Below, in pieces: positions 30,574 through 38,337 of a stretch of DNA of 38,337 bases; position 1 is the first letter of the stretch; every line of letters starts with the position of its first letter. The position numbers were made by a program, and so were the translations under genes. Source of the stretch: Kordia sp964351775 (lineage in GTDB: Bacteria > Bacteroidota > Bacteroidia > Flavobacteriales > Flavobacteriaceae); NCBI GenBank assembly GCA_964351775.1, contig CAYGPQ010000042.1:1-38337 (forward strand). Reading direction: 5' to 3'. Under the pieces are notes generated by a model, which was not told where the DNA came from, did not search any database, and was given only the letters and a program-made list of their open reading frames with translations.

Positions 30574-32658
30574 TTAGTGTTTTGTGTTGATTGTAAACGC
30601 GTAGATTTCTCCAATTACGGGAAAAAATAAATCCATAGCGGTACTTTCGTTAGTGACGGCAATAAAATCTTCTGACGTGTAATGTACAGGCCATTCAATC
30701 GTAATTTTGTTAACTCCTTCTTCAAGATACTCACTTGGTATTTGTAAAGCTACTTCATTCCATGCTGTGCTTAATGCAACATCTGGAAGTGTTTGCGCTT
30801 TCGTATTTATAGATATCTTGATTTTTCCATCTTTTATATAATGCGGTGTTCTGTAGATAAGATTTGCTTCTAAATCCTCTTTTCCCGTGGTGATGATATG
30901 AAATTCTTTAGTCGTATTTCGTACTTGTACATAATTCCTAAATATAGTTGTATTATACCCATTATATCCTTTGAGCTTGTAAAATGATTCTAACAAATCG
31001 GTTGGTTTCGCTTTGATTCCATGCTCAGAAATACGAACTTTCTTTAATTCATTTTCATAATTGTGACCTATCTGTTTAAGTGCCGCTACAATAGCATCTA
31101 ACAATTCAATATCAATTAGTTTTTTTCCTGTTGGATGAATCAATGACATGCCACCTTCATACTGTTCCATTTGTCCATCCACAATGATTTTTTCAAAAGA
31201 ACCACAAAGAATGGACGATGTTTTATGAGAAGTGAAATCCATGTATTGTAACATTACATCTTTGATCTCAGGATACAATTCAACCGCTTTTTTACAATGA
31301 TAGTCCAACACATATTTGGGTTGTGAAAAGTGAGCGTTATGAATAGCAGCACAAAAATGCGCTATTGCTGCCGTTTCATTGGTTGGTTTGATGGATGAAT
31401 CAGGAATTGAAGCTAGTGGAAATTCTTTTTCTGTAAGCGATTCTATAATAGCTTTTGAGGTGTATTTCATTGCCATTTTGATCCCTTTTTCTGAAAGATG
31501 ACAATAGTCTAAATACAATTCTTTTCCAGCGACTTCAGTTGGATATTCATTCGCAAACACATCATACAAATCTACATACGGAATGTTTTGTTTGGTTGCT
31601 TTTTGAATTAATACATCGCGTATGACTTTAAAACATCGTGGTTTTGGACTGATTCCTCTTCCAAATAAGATGGTATCTTTGGACTCGTCTAAACATTTAC
31701 GCGCAGCTTCAATTCTTCCAAGATGAATGTAACTCTGCGCCAAATATTCAAATCCAGTTGGGTTTGATGGATCAAAGGCAATCATCCGTTCGGCAGCCGC
31801 ATTGAATTCTTCATGATTGTTGCTTGCCAAAGCTTCTTCTGCGTCTTTTTTTGCAGTAATCCATTCCTGAATTTGATTTTCGGGCAATCGTGTTAAAATT
31901 TTCTCTTCATCATCACTTTTCCAATCCAATAGATTGAAACCAGGAATAATGATGACTAAAGGAATGTTATAGATTTTACTCGTTTTTACAAGTACATTCA
32001 GATACTGCTGAACAATTTTTTCAAATATATTTTCGGTATGCGCTTTTACGCCATGATATCCTTGCTTTTCATAGATTTCAATGAATTTTTTATGATCTTC
32101 CACATTGATTTCTTCATACAGTTTGTGAACCCAATTGTTTCCAGCAAAGACAATAATTTGATCTGGTTTTAATTGTACACAAGACTGCGTTAATTCTTGA
32201 AGTTGATCGATTAGCAAACTATTTTTAGACAAATCAATGACTTCAACACCCTGAAACGCTTTACTTTTTGTCAACACTGCTTCCAGTTCTTTAGCAACTG
32301 AATATTTTGGCGCATAGAAATAACCTCTTGCCACCGATTCTCCCAATAGTACAATTCGCTTTTTGTCTGATTTGGCCGGTAATTGATTTACATTTGCCCA
32401 CGAATGCCATTCCGAATATTTTTCTATATCACGTTGATAGACTTCACTCCCGTTCAATATTTTCTTTTTCCAGATGCCAACCGTATCTGTCTTTGTAAAA
32501 TTAGTTCGCGGCGCTCTTTTATTTATTTTATGTAGACCATATTTAGAAGATCCAATTTCATCAAATATTTGTTTGATAGCTGTCATATCTTTTGATTCAG
32601 CCATCAATAAATGAGATAATTCGTCTGCTTTTTCTTTAACTATATCTTTATTTTCCAA
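30574..32658 (-). CDS. SGNH/GDSL hydrolase-like tailoring protein
   Basis: The 694-aa protein contains an SGNH-hydrolase-like core: LLGESVARG with S108 (block I), IIVFAGNN (block III Asn) and LYLDYCHLSEKG (block V Asp/His). A TPR-like helical insertion (about 260-330, EALASNNHEEFNAAAERMI...YIHLGRIEAARKCL) sits between blocks. The C-terminal part of about 260 residues is not recognised and ends in beta-rich sequence. No signal peptide is seen, so it acts in the cytoplasm. It is encoded 18 bases after the carbamoyltransferase. It may be an acyl or carbamoyl transferase/esterase acting on the peptide product (inference); its large size is unusual for simple GDSL esterases. Confidence 0.75.
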   Translation of the reverse strand: MENKDIVKEKADELSHLLMAESKDMTAIKQIFDEIGSSKYGLHKINKRAPRTNFTKTDTVGIWKKKILNGSEVYQRDIEKYSEWHSWANVNQLPAKSDKKRIVLLGESVARGYFYAPKYSVAKELEAVLTKSKAFQGVEVIDLSKNSLLIDQLQELTQSCVQLKPDQIIVFAGNNWVHKLYEEINVEDHKKFIEIYEKQGYHGVKAHTENIFEKIVQQYLNVLVKTSKIYNIPLVIIIPGFNLLDWKSDDEEKILTRLPENQIQEWITAKKDAEEALASNNHEEFNAAAERMIAFDPSNPTGFEYLAQSYIHLGRIEAARKCLDESKDTILFGRGISPKPRCFKVIRDVLIQKATKQNIPYVDLYDVFANEYPTEVAGKELYLDYCHLSEKGIKMAMKYTSKAIIESLTEKEFPLASIPDSSIKPTNETAAIAHFCAAIHNAHFSQPKYVLDYHCKKAVELYPEIKDVMLQYMDFTSHKTSSILCGSFEKIIVDGQMEQYEGGMSLIHPTGKKLIDIELLDAIVAALKQIGHNYENELKKVRISEHGIKAKPTDLLESFYKLKGYNGYNTTIFRNYVQVRNTTKEFHIITTGKEDLEANLIYRTPHYIKDGKIKISINTKAQTLPDVALSTAWNEVALQIPSEYLEEGVNKITIEWPVHYTSEDFIAVTNESTAMDLFFPVIGEIYAFTINTKH

Positions 32659-32676
32659 TATATCCGTTTTTAAAGT

Positions 32677-34434
32677 TTATATAAAAGTGTACACATCGTG
32701 TTCAATGCCACTTTTAGTTTTGTTAGCATCATTTTGTAAAAAGAGTCGCAAGAGATCAAAATTATTTTGACTTCGATCAATGATAAAATCTTCTAATACT
32801 AAACAATCAATATCCGTATCTACAAAACATCTAATTGCGTCTTCTGGCGTACAAACAATAGGTTCTCCTCTTACATTAAATGAGGTGTTTAGTAATATTG
32901 GACAATCTGTAATTTCGTCAAATGCTTTGAGCAAGTCATAAAAACGCCCATTGGCTTCTTTCGTTACTGTTTGCAATCGGGCTGAACCATCAATATGAGT
33001 AATTGCCGGAAGATCGAGCTTGGAAATCACTTGGCAGGTTTCTAGCATGTAAGGCGATTCATGATCTATATCGAAATGTGCTGCCACTTTTTCTTGCAAT
33101 GCCGCTGGCGCAAAAGGTCGGAAACCTTCTCGCTTTTTTACCATGGCGTTAATTCGGTCTTTCATTGCTGGGTTTCTAGGATCCGCAATGATAGATCTTG
33201 CACCAAGTGCTCTTGGACCAAATTCCATTCTTCCCTGAAACCAACCAATTACTTTTCCTTTACTTAAACGTTTGGCAACTTCTTTGATGAGATTTTCTTT
33301 ATCGTTGACATGTGCCGTATAGTTGAAACTTGTGGCTCCTAAGGTTTGTGCAATTTCATCTGCCGTAAATGATGGACCTAAATACACATGCGGAATTCGT
33401 TCATTTTTTGGCCGTTTTCCTGTGCGTTTTAAATGTGCCAAAGCAGCCGCTCCAAGTGCGCCACCTGCATCATTGGATGAAGGTTGTACAAATAGTTTTT
33501 TGAATTTTGTGTTTTTCAAAATTTTTCCATTCGCAACACAGTTGAGCGCAACACCACCAGCCATACATAAGTTTTCTAGCCCTGTTTTTTTGTATAAATA
33601 GCTTGCTTTTTCTATGAGTGTTTCTTCCAAAACTACTTGAAGACTTTTTGCAATATCCATGTGAAATTGTTCCATTTCAGATTCACGTTCTCTCGGAGGT
33701 CTTCCCATCAAAGCTGGCAAAGCATCTGTGTACATTCGGTTTCCTTTTACAAAGTCAAAATACTCCATATTGAGTTTAAATTGCCCTTCGGAATGTAGTT
33801 CAATGAGTTTTCGAATCTTATCCACATAAATAGGTTTTCCATAAGGCGCTAAACCCATCACTTTGTATTCCCCATTGTTTACTAAAAACCCTAAATAACT
33901 TGTAATGGTACTGTATAATAATCCTATGGAATGTGGAAAATGCACTTCTTCAAAGAGTTCTATATGTGCTGCAATTCCTTTTCCGTAGGTGGTTGTTGCC
34001 CATTCGCCAACACCGTCCACCGTAAGTAAAGCTGCTTCCTCAAAACCAGAGAAATAATACGCGCTTGCGGCATGTGATAAGTGATGATCAAAGTAAAGAA
34101 TTTCACCTTCAAACCCAAGAATGGTGCGAATTTCTTCTTCAACTCTGTTAAAATTAGTTGCTTCTAAAGTACCATCATTTTTTATAAGTCCACTCCAGAT
34201 TTGTCTCGATATTTTTTTTCTAGGGTCTTCATAAAATGCGATACAGTCTACATCTTTTATAGAGATTCCCGCTTCTTTTAAGCAGTAGTTTAAAGCGTTT
34301 TTTGGAATGGAAGGGTCAAATTTCACTCGTGTAAATCGTTCTTCTTCTGCGGCAGCAATCAGTTTTCCATTTTGTAAGATACAACAAGACGCATCATGGT
34401 AAAAAGCTGATATTCCAATGATATTAACGTTCAT
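32677..34434 (-). CDS. NodU/TobZ-type O-carbamoyltransferase
   Basis: The 585-aa enzyme belongs to the NodU/CmcH/TobZ family, which transfers a carbamoyl group from carbamoyl phosphate through a carbamoyl-adenylate to a hydroxyl group. Marks are the start NIIGISAFYHDASCCIL, HHLSH at 117-121 (metal-binding HxxxH), LLTVDGVGEWATT, VMGLAPYGKP, LCMAGGVALNCVANGK (Kae1-like domain) and the C-terminal GWFQGRMEFGPRALGARSI with REGFRPFAPA (YrdC-like domain). The length is normal. In this NRPS operon it probably carbamoylates a hydroxyl on the peptide or on a precursor amino acid. Confidence 0.92.
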   Translation of the reverse strand: MNVNIIGISAFYHDASCCILQNGKLIAAAEEERFTRVKFDPSIPKNALNYCLKEAGISIKDVDCIAFYEDPRKKISRQIWSGLIKNDGTLEATNFNRVEEEIRTILGFEGEILYFDHHLSHAASAYYFSGFEEAALLTVDGVGEWATTTYGKGIAAHIELFEEVHFPHSIGLLYSTITSYLGFLVNNGEYKVMGLAPYGKPIYVDKIRKLIELHSEGQFKLNMEYFDFVKGNRMYTDALPALMGRPPRERESEMEQFHMDIAKSLQVVLEETLIEKASYLYKKTGLENLCMAGGVALNCVANGKILKNTKFKKLFVQPSSNDAGGALGAAALAHLKRTGKRPKNERIPHVYLGPSFTADEIAQTLGATSFNYTAHVNDKENLIKEVAKRLSKGKVIGWFQGRMEFGPRALGARSIIADPRNPAMKDRINAMVKKREGFRPFAPAALQEKVAAHFDIDHESPYMLETCQVISKLDLPAITHIDGSARLQTVTKEANGRFYDLLKAFDEITDCPILLNTSFNVRGEPIVCTPEDAIRCFVDTDIDCLVLEDFIIDRSQNNFDLLRLFLQNDANKTKSGIEHDVYTFI

Positions 34435-34518
34435 AAAGTTAGTTTAATAGTTGATAATTGTTTGATTGGGGAAAGGTTTCTTGCGGTTTTACTAAAGACA
34501 AAGACTCGTTTGTTGCGT

Positions 34519-35217
34519 CTAAATTAGTTTGGTATACTTTGATGTTTGTTCTTTAAAATAAGTATCGAAATATAGTGGATGTTCAAAGATAAAAAAGTGA
34601 TTTCCTGCAAGTTCGGTGATGACGACTTCTTCGGTGGTAACTTCTTTCCAACCCGCAATTTCTTGGGCAGTAATATCTTCTTCCGAACCGTAAAATACAT
34701 CAATAGGAATACTGATTTGTTCGGTGGTTTCATCATACGTATAGCCTTCTACACATTTATAATCGGCTTTTAAAATGGGTGCAAAAAAGTCAATCAATTC
34801 TGGATCGTTTCCTATTTCCTTCGGGATTCCACCAAGTTTGGTGATTTCTTCCCAAAATTCACGATTGGGTAAGTTGGAAACAATTTTTTCTTTACAATAT
34901 TTTGGTCCTTTGACACCATTGATAATAAGTTTTACAGGCAATTGCAGTCCTAATTTTTCTAGTTTTCTACATATTTGATATGCGATCATAGAACCCATGC
35001 TGTGTCCGTAAATGATATACGGTTCTTTCGATTTGATTTCCTGTACTACTTTAGGAAATAAATCTGTGATTACTTCCTCAATACTCGTGAGTAATTCTTC
35101 TCCCATTCGAGTTCCTCTTCCTGCATATTCTAAGACAACTGCATTTAACTCTTTTTTAAACAGCGAGTTAAACGAGTATTTGTTGCCACCTGCAAATGTA
35201 AACGCGATGATTTTCAT
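34519..35217 (-). CDS. type II thioesterase
   Basis: The 232-aa alpha/beta-hydrolase resembles the stand-alone thioesterases of NRPS operons (GrsT/SrfD type). It shows FTFAGGNKYSF near the start, VLEYAGRGTRMGE, nucleophile S73 in YGHSMGSMIAY, DVFYGSEEDIT (Asp region) and the catalytic His in AGNHFFIFEH. Such enzymes remove wrongly loaded acyl groups from carrier domains; as no cis thioesterase is present in the visible NRPS proteins, it could also take part in release. It follows the C-A-T NRPS gene by 32 bases. Confidence 0.9.
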   Translation of the reverse strand: MKIIAFTFAGGNKYSFNSLFKKELNAVVLEYAGRGTRMGEELLTSIEEVITDLFPKVVQEIKSKEPYIIYGHSMGSMIAYQICRKLEKLGLQLPVKLIINGVKGPKYCKEKIVSNLPNREFWEEITKLGGIPKEIGNDPELIDFFAPILKADYKCVEGYTYDETTEQISIPIDVFYGSEEDITAQEIAGWKEVTTEEVVITELAGNHFFIFEHPLYFDTYFKEQTSKYTKLI

Positions 35218-35249
35218 ATAGTTTATTATTATTCTTGTTTAAAGATGTG

Positions 35250-38200
35250 TTATAATTCTATTTGCTTGTACGTTTTAGACGCATCTTTCACATTGCTTTG
35301 CTTGAGTAAAATATGTGCGGCTAAGAGTGAAATCGTTGTCATTTCAAACATCGTTCGGATATCGAGTTTGACCGTAAGCTCTTTGTTGATTCTTGAAACC
35401 ATTCGTACAGCGAGTAGTGAGTGACCGCCTAATTCGAAGAAATTATCCATCACTCCAATTTTTTCTATCCCAAGTAATTCCTGCCAAATTGCTACTAATT
35501 GCGTTTCTATGTCATTTGTTGGCGCTACATATTCAACCGTTTGATATGCGTTGTCATCAATAGCTGGCAACGCTTTTTTGTCTATTTTACCATTTTTTGT
35601 CAATGGAAATACTTCGAGTTGCATGTACAATTTAGGAATCATATAGTCTGGCAATTTTTCCGCTAAATTCACTTGAATCGCCTTGGTATCAATTTCCTGT
35701 GAAGCAATTATGTATGCAATCAATTGTTTTCCATCGGTTTGATCGTCCACTGCAATTACTACGGAGTTCGAAATTGTTGGAATCGTGTTGATGACATTTT
35801 CTATTTCGCCCAATTCAATACGATAGCCTCTAATTTTTACTTGATCGTCAATTCGTCCTAAATACTGAATGGTTCCATCAGTTTGTCGTTTTGCTAAATC
35901 GCCAGTTTTGTATAGATTTCCAGTTTTTTGGAATGGATTTTTAATGAATTTTTCACGCGTCAATTCTGGAGCATCTAAATACCCTTCCGAAAGTCCTTTT
36001 CCGCTGATACAAAGTTCACCAACGGCACCAATAGGCACTAAATCAGTATTTGCATCTACAATATAAACTTCCGTGTTTGCAATTGGACTTCCAATGGATA
36101 TCTGGTCAGCAGTAGTTACTTCATAAACCATACAACCTACGGTCGCTTCTGTGGGACCGTATTCATTGAAAATTTTGATATTCGGATTGATTCCTTTCAG
36201 AATTTCTATATGAGTCGCTTTTAATTCTTCTCCTCCTAAAATTGCTACTTGCAACTGTTCACTTTCAATGGCGACATCTTTTAGTAAACTTACATGCGAA
36301 GGCGTCATTTTTATACATGCGATGCCACTTTCAATATAATCATAAAGCAAAGCAATCGTATCTTGACTTTCATCAAATACGGTAATTAATCCGCCACTAA
36401 TGAGTGGTAAAAAGATACTTGTGATGGTTAAATCGAATGAAGGCGAGGTAAACAATCCGAAATCGGCTTGATGTCCTTTTCCAACATAACAATCGCTTCC
36501 CCATTGTACATAATTTGCTAATGAATCGTGCGTGATTGGAGTTCCTTTTGGATTTCCTGTGGATCCGGAAGTGTAAATGATGTACGCGGTGTCTTGTAAC
36601 TCTACTTTCGTTTTGAGTGCTGTATCAAACTGATCTGCGACAAATTCTACATCTAACGCCAATAATGTTCCTGTGTAATACTCCAACTCAAACATATAAT
36701 TGGTATCCGAAATCAACAAGTTGATGCCTGAGTTTTCCAAGATATATTGTTTACGAGCTACTGGATATTCCGTGTCAATCGGAACGTATACACAACCCGC
36801 TTTTAAGATGCCCAAAATTGTAATAATATACGCTTCACTTCTATCCAAATGAATTCCGATATGATTTCCTTTTTCAATTTGATATTCCGTATGTAAACAA
36901 TTTGCCAACTGACTCGATTGTTCGTCTAATTCTTGATAGCTTAGTTCCACACCATTGAACATAACAGCAATTGCTGTTGGATTTTCCTCCACCTGTGCTT
37001 TAAATAACGTGAGCACTGTCTCTGTTGGAAATTCCGTTTCCGTAGCGTTGAATTTTTCACTTAATTCATGTTGCTCAGCATCTGGAAGTATGGTATGATT
37101 TGTTATGTGTGCTTCTTCATGATGCAAATAGTTCTGCAAGAAATTATCAAAATACACAAAAATATCTTCTAAACTGTGCCCCGATTTTAATGCTCTGGAT
37201 TGACTGAATGAAATCATCATTTCGTCTCCCGTAGCATTTACAATAAATTCTAAGAAGGTATTGGTACGTTCATAACCGTTTACCGCCAAATCGCCCACTT
37301 GCATTTCCGCCAAATGATTCTCAAATGCGTCACTTTCTACTAGTTTATCAATCACATGAAAATCTACATAGTTGAATAAGATATCAAAAAACGGGTTTTG
37401 ATCTGAACTTTCCTGATGCTGTTTCGCGATCTCTATTAAAGAGTAGCGATCTTTTCCTTTTAATTCTTGCAGTGTCACATCTACGGAAGTGATATATTCC
37501 ATCCAAGTATTGCTATCCTTTATTTCATATCGGAAAGGCACTGTGTTTAGGAAACATCCCAAAAGTTTGTCTCCGTCTTCCATAATGGGTCTTCTGTGCG
37601 CAACCGTTCCTACGGTAATGTCTTTTTCATAAGAGAATAGACTTAATACATATAGATAACCTGCAAAGAATAGACCTCTAGGCGTGATGTGATCTTTTTT
37701 ACATTTGGCAACAATTTCATGATAGAAATCTTGCGGATACATTTTGTTGGATTGATAGTAATAGCGTTCTTCCGACAAAATATTTAATCGCTTATGATCT
37801 TTTAATCGATCTGTCCAATACGCGATGTTTTCTTCGTTGCGAAGTTCCATTAAGTCTGAAATCACACTTTCTTTAATTCCGATGGCTAATGACTTAGCTT
37901 GATAGTTTGCATTTTCTTTGAGTGCAAAATAGGTTTCCATTAATTCCGAACGGAAACTCTTGTCGGACCAACCATCCATAATGGCATGATGAAATTGAAA
38001 CACAAACATGGAATCAGTGTCGCCCATTTCAAAAAGATGCACACGCCATAACGGTGCTTGCGTAACATCAAATGGATGTTGCTCGCGCTCTTCTTCTAAG
38101 AAAGTGTTGATGTAGTGCTGTTTTTCGTCTATGGTTTTGTCACTTATATTCACAAGTGCAATGGCAACTTCTATTTCCTTGCGAATGATTTGCACAGGAT

Positions 38201-38336
38201 TTTCATATTCATATAAATGGAAGGATGTCCGCAATGTTTCATGCTTTTGCACTAAGATTTGCAACGCTTTCTCCATGAGTGGAATGTCTACTTTTCCAAT
38301 CTGCGACACCATTTGATCATGATAGATGCCGAGTTC
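35250..38336 (-). CDS. non-ribosomal peptide synthetase, ...C-A-T (predicted Asn), 5' end outside window
   Basis: The frame is open to the right edge; eight codons (ELGIYHDQ) precede the first visible Met, and they belong to the condensation domain, so the gene continues beyond the window. Counting from that Met (38312) the condensation domain has HHAIMDG at 108-114. The adenylation domain carries IIYTSGSTGNPKG, YGPTEAT and a terminal NGKIDKKAL, and the carrier domain LGGHSLLAV lies close to the end. The protein stops after the carrier domain. The specificity positions read D-L-T-K-I-G-E-V-G, nearly identical to the known Asn code DLTKLGEVG. The peptide would pass in trans to the condensation domain of the 24406 protein. 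Confidence 0.92.
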   Translation of the reverse strand, partial: ELGIYHDQMVSQIGKVDIPLMEKALQILVQKHETLRTSFHLYEYENPVQIIRKEIEVAIALVNISDKTIDEKQHYINTFLEEEREQHPFDVTQAPLWRVHLFEMGDTDSMFVFQFHHAIMDGWSDKSFRSELMETYFALKENANYQAKSLAIGIKESVISDLMELRNEENIAYWTDRLKDHKRLNILSEERYYYQSNKMYPQDFYHEIVAKCKKDHITPRGLFFAGYLYVLSLFSYEKDITVGTVAHRRPIMEDGDKLLGCFLNTVPFRYEIKDSNTWMEYITSVDVTLQELKGKDRYSLIEIAKQHQESSDQNPFFDILFNYVDFHVIDKLVESDAFENHLAEMQVGDLAVNGYERTNTFLEFIVNATGDEMMISFSQSRALKSGHSLEDIFVYFDNFLQNYLHHEEAHITNHTILPDAEQHELSEKFNATETEFPTETVLTLFKAQVEENPTAIAVMFNGVELSYQELDEQSSQLANCLHTEYQIEKGNHIGIHLDRSEAYIITILGILKAGCVYVPIDTEYPVARKQYILENSGINLLISDTNYMFELEYYTGTLLALDVEFVADQFDTALKTKVELQDTAYIIYTSGSTGNPKGTPITHDSLANYVQWGSDCYVGKGHQADFGLFTSPSFDLTITSIFLPLISGGLITVFDESQDTIALLYDYIESGIACIKMTPSHVSLLKDVAIESEQLQVAILGGEELKATHIEILKGINPNIKIFNEYGPTEATVGCMVYEVTTADQISIGSPIANTEVYIVDANTDLVPIGAVGELCISGKGLSEGYLDAPELTREKFIKNPFQKTGNLYKTGDLAKRQTDGTIQYLGRIDDQVKIRGYRIELGEIENVINTIPTISNSVVIAVDDQTDGKQLIAYIIASQEIDTKAIQVNLAEKLPDYMIPKLYMQLEVFPLTKNGKIDKKALPAIDDNAYQTVEYVAPTNDIETQLVAIWQELLGIEKIGVMDNFFELGGHSLLAVRMVSRINKELTVKLDIRTMFEMTTISLLAAHILLKQSNVKDASKTYKQIEL

Positions 38337-38337
38337 G

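Noticed and set aside
38312..38312. ATG 38312 as the start of the right-edge NRPS
   Set aside because: The eight codons upstream are in frame and belong to the condensation domain, so the gene runs beyond the window.

Overview
The window looks like chromosomal DNA of a marine Flavobacteriaceae bacterium (Bacteroidota), probably close to Kordia. This is inferred from the low G+C content, the A-rich translation starts, the many small peptides with a Lys-rich leader ending in GG, the TPR/AraC hybrid regulators, and a grasp-with-spasm peptide cluster. No rRNA, tRNA, CRISPR array or transposase was recognised.

Layout. (1) 1-900 holds the 3' end of a TPR/AraC-type regulator and two lanthipeptide-like precursor peptides. 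(2) 944-4473 holds a nitroreductase, two heptamer repeat arrays filling a convergent junction, and a five-gene minus-strand operon. That operon encodes a Cys-containing hypothetical protein, a multi-pass membrane protein, a 49-aa single-TM protein that is a paralogue of the kinase membrane anchor, a histidine kinase and a NarL-type response regulator. (3) 4733-10347 is mainly a minus-strand 5-oxoproline (pyroglutamate) catabolism operon: DUF2891 lipoprotein, divergent Nramp-like transporter, secreted protein, PxpA-PxpB fusion, PxpC. (4) 10539-17844 is a RiPP-rich accessory region. It has three lanthipeptide-like precursors on the minus strand with a membrane LytTR regulator and a TPR/AraC regulator. 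On the plus strand it has a graspetide (grasp-with-spasm) cluster with an extra 75-aa gene, then two more peptide precursors. (5) 18062-38336 is a minus-strand gene cluster of about 20 kb that runs off the right edge. It holds NRPS C-A-T, type II thioesterase, NodU/TobZ-type O-carbamoyltransferase, SGNH hydrolase, cyclic-peptide-export-type ABC transporter, NRPS C-A-T-C, two tandem glutathionylspermidine-synthase-like circularly permuted ATP-grasp ligases, an S33 peptidase with a C-terminal membrane domain, and a third such ligase.

How the parts may work together. The NRPS lines read by eye as Asn (code DLTKIGEVG) and Gly (code DILQLGMIW). There is no cis thioesterase; the second NRPS ends in a condensation domain with an intact HHxxxDG. 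Three ATP-grasp C-N ligases that keep the R-x-D...E-x-N metal/ATP signature lie downstream. Together with the carbamoyltransferase they suggest a hybrid NRPS/ATP-grasp peptide pathway that I do not recognise as described. The lanthipeptide-like precursors have no LanB, LanC or LanM in the window, so any modification enzymes must be elsewhere. Two operator-like signals stand out. A 20-bp-period direct repeat is shared by the LytTR gene promoter and the promoter of the neighbouring precursor pair. A TTCATGAAT palindrome is shared by the TPR/AraC gene promoter and its neighbouring precursor.
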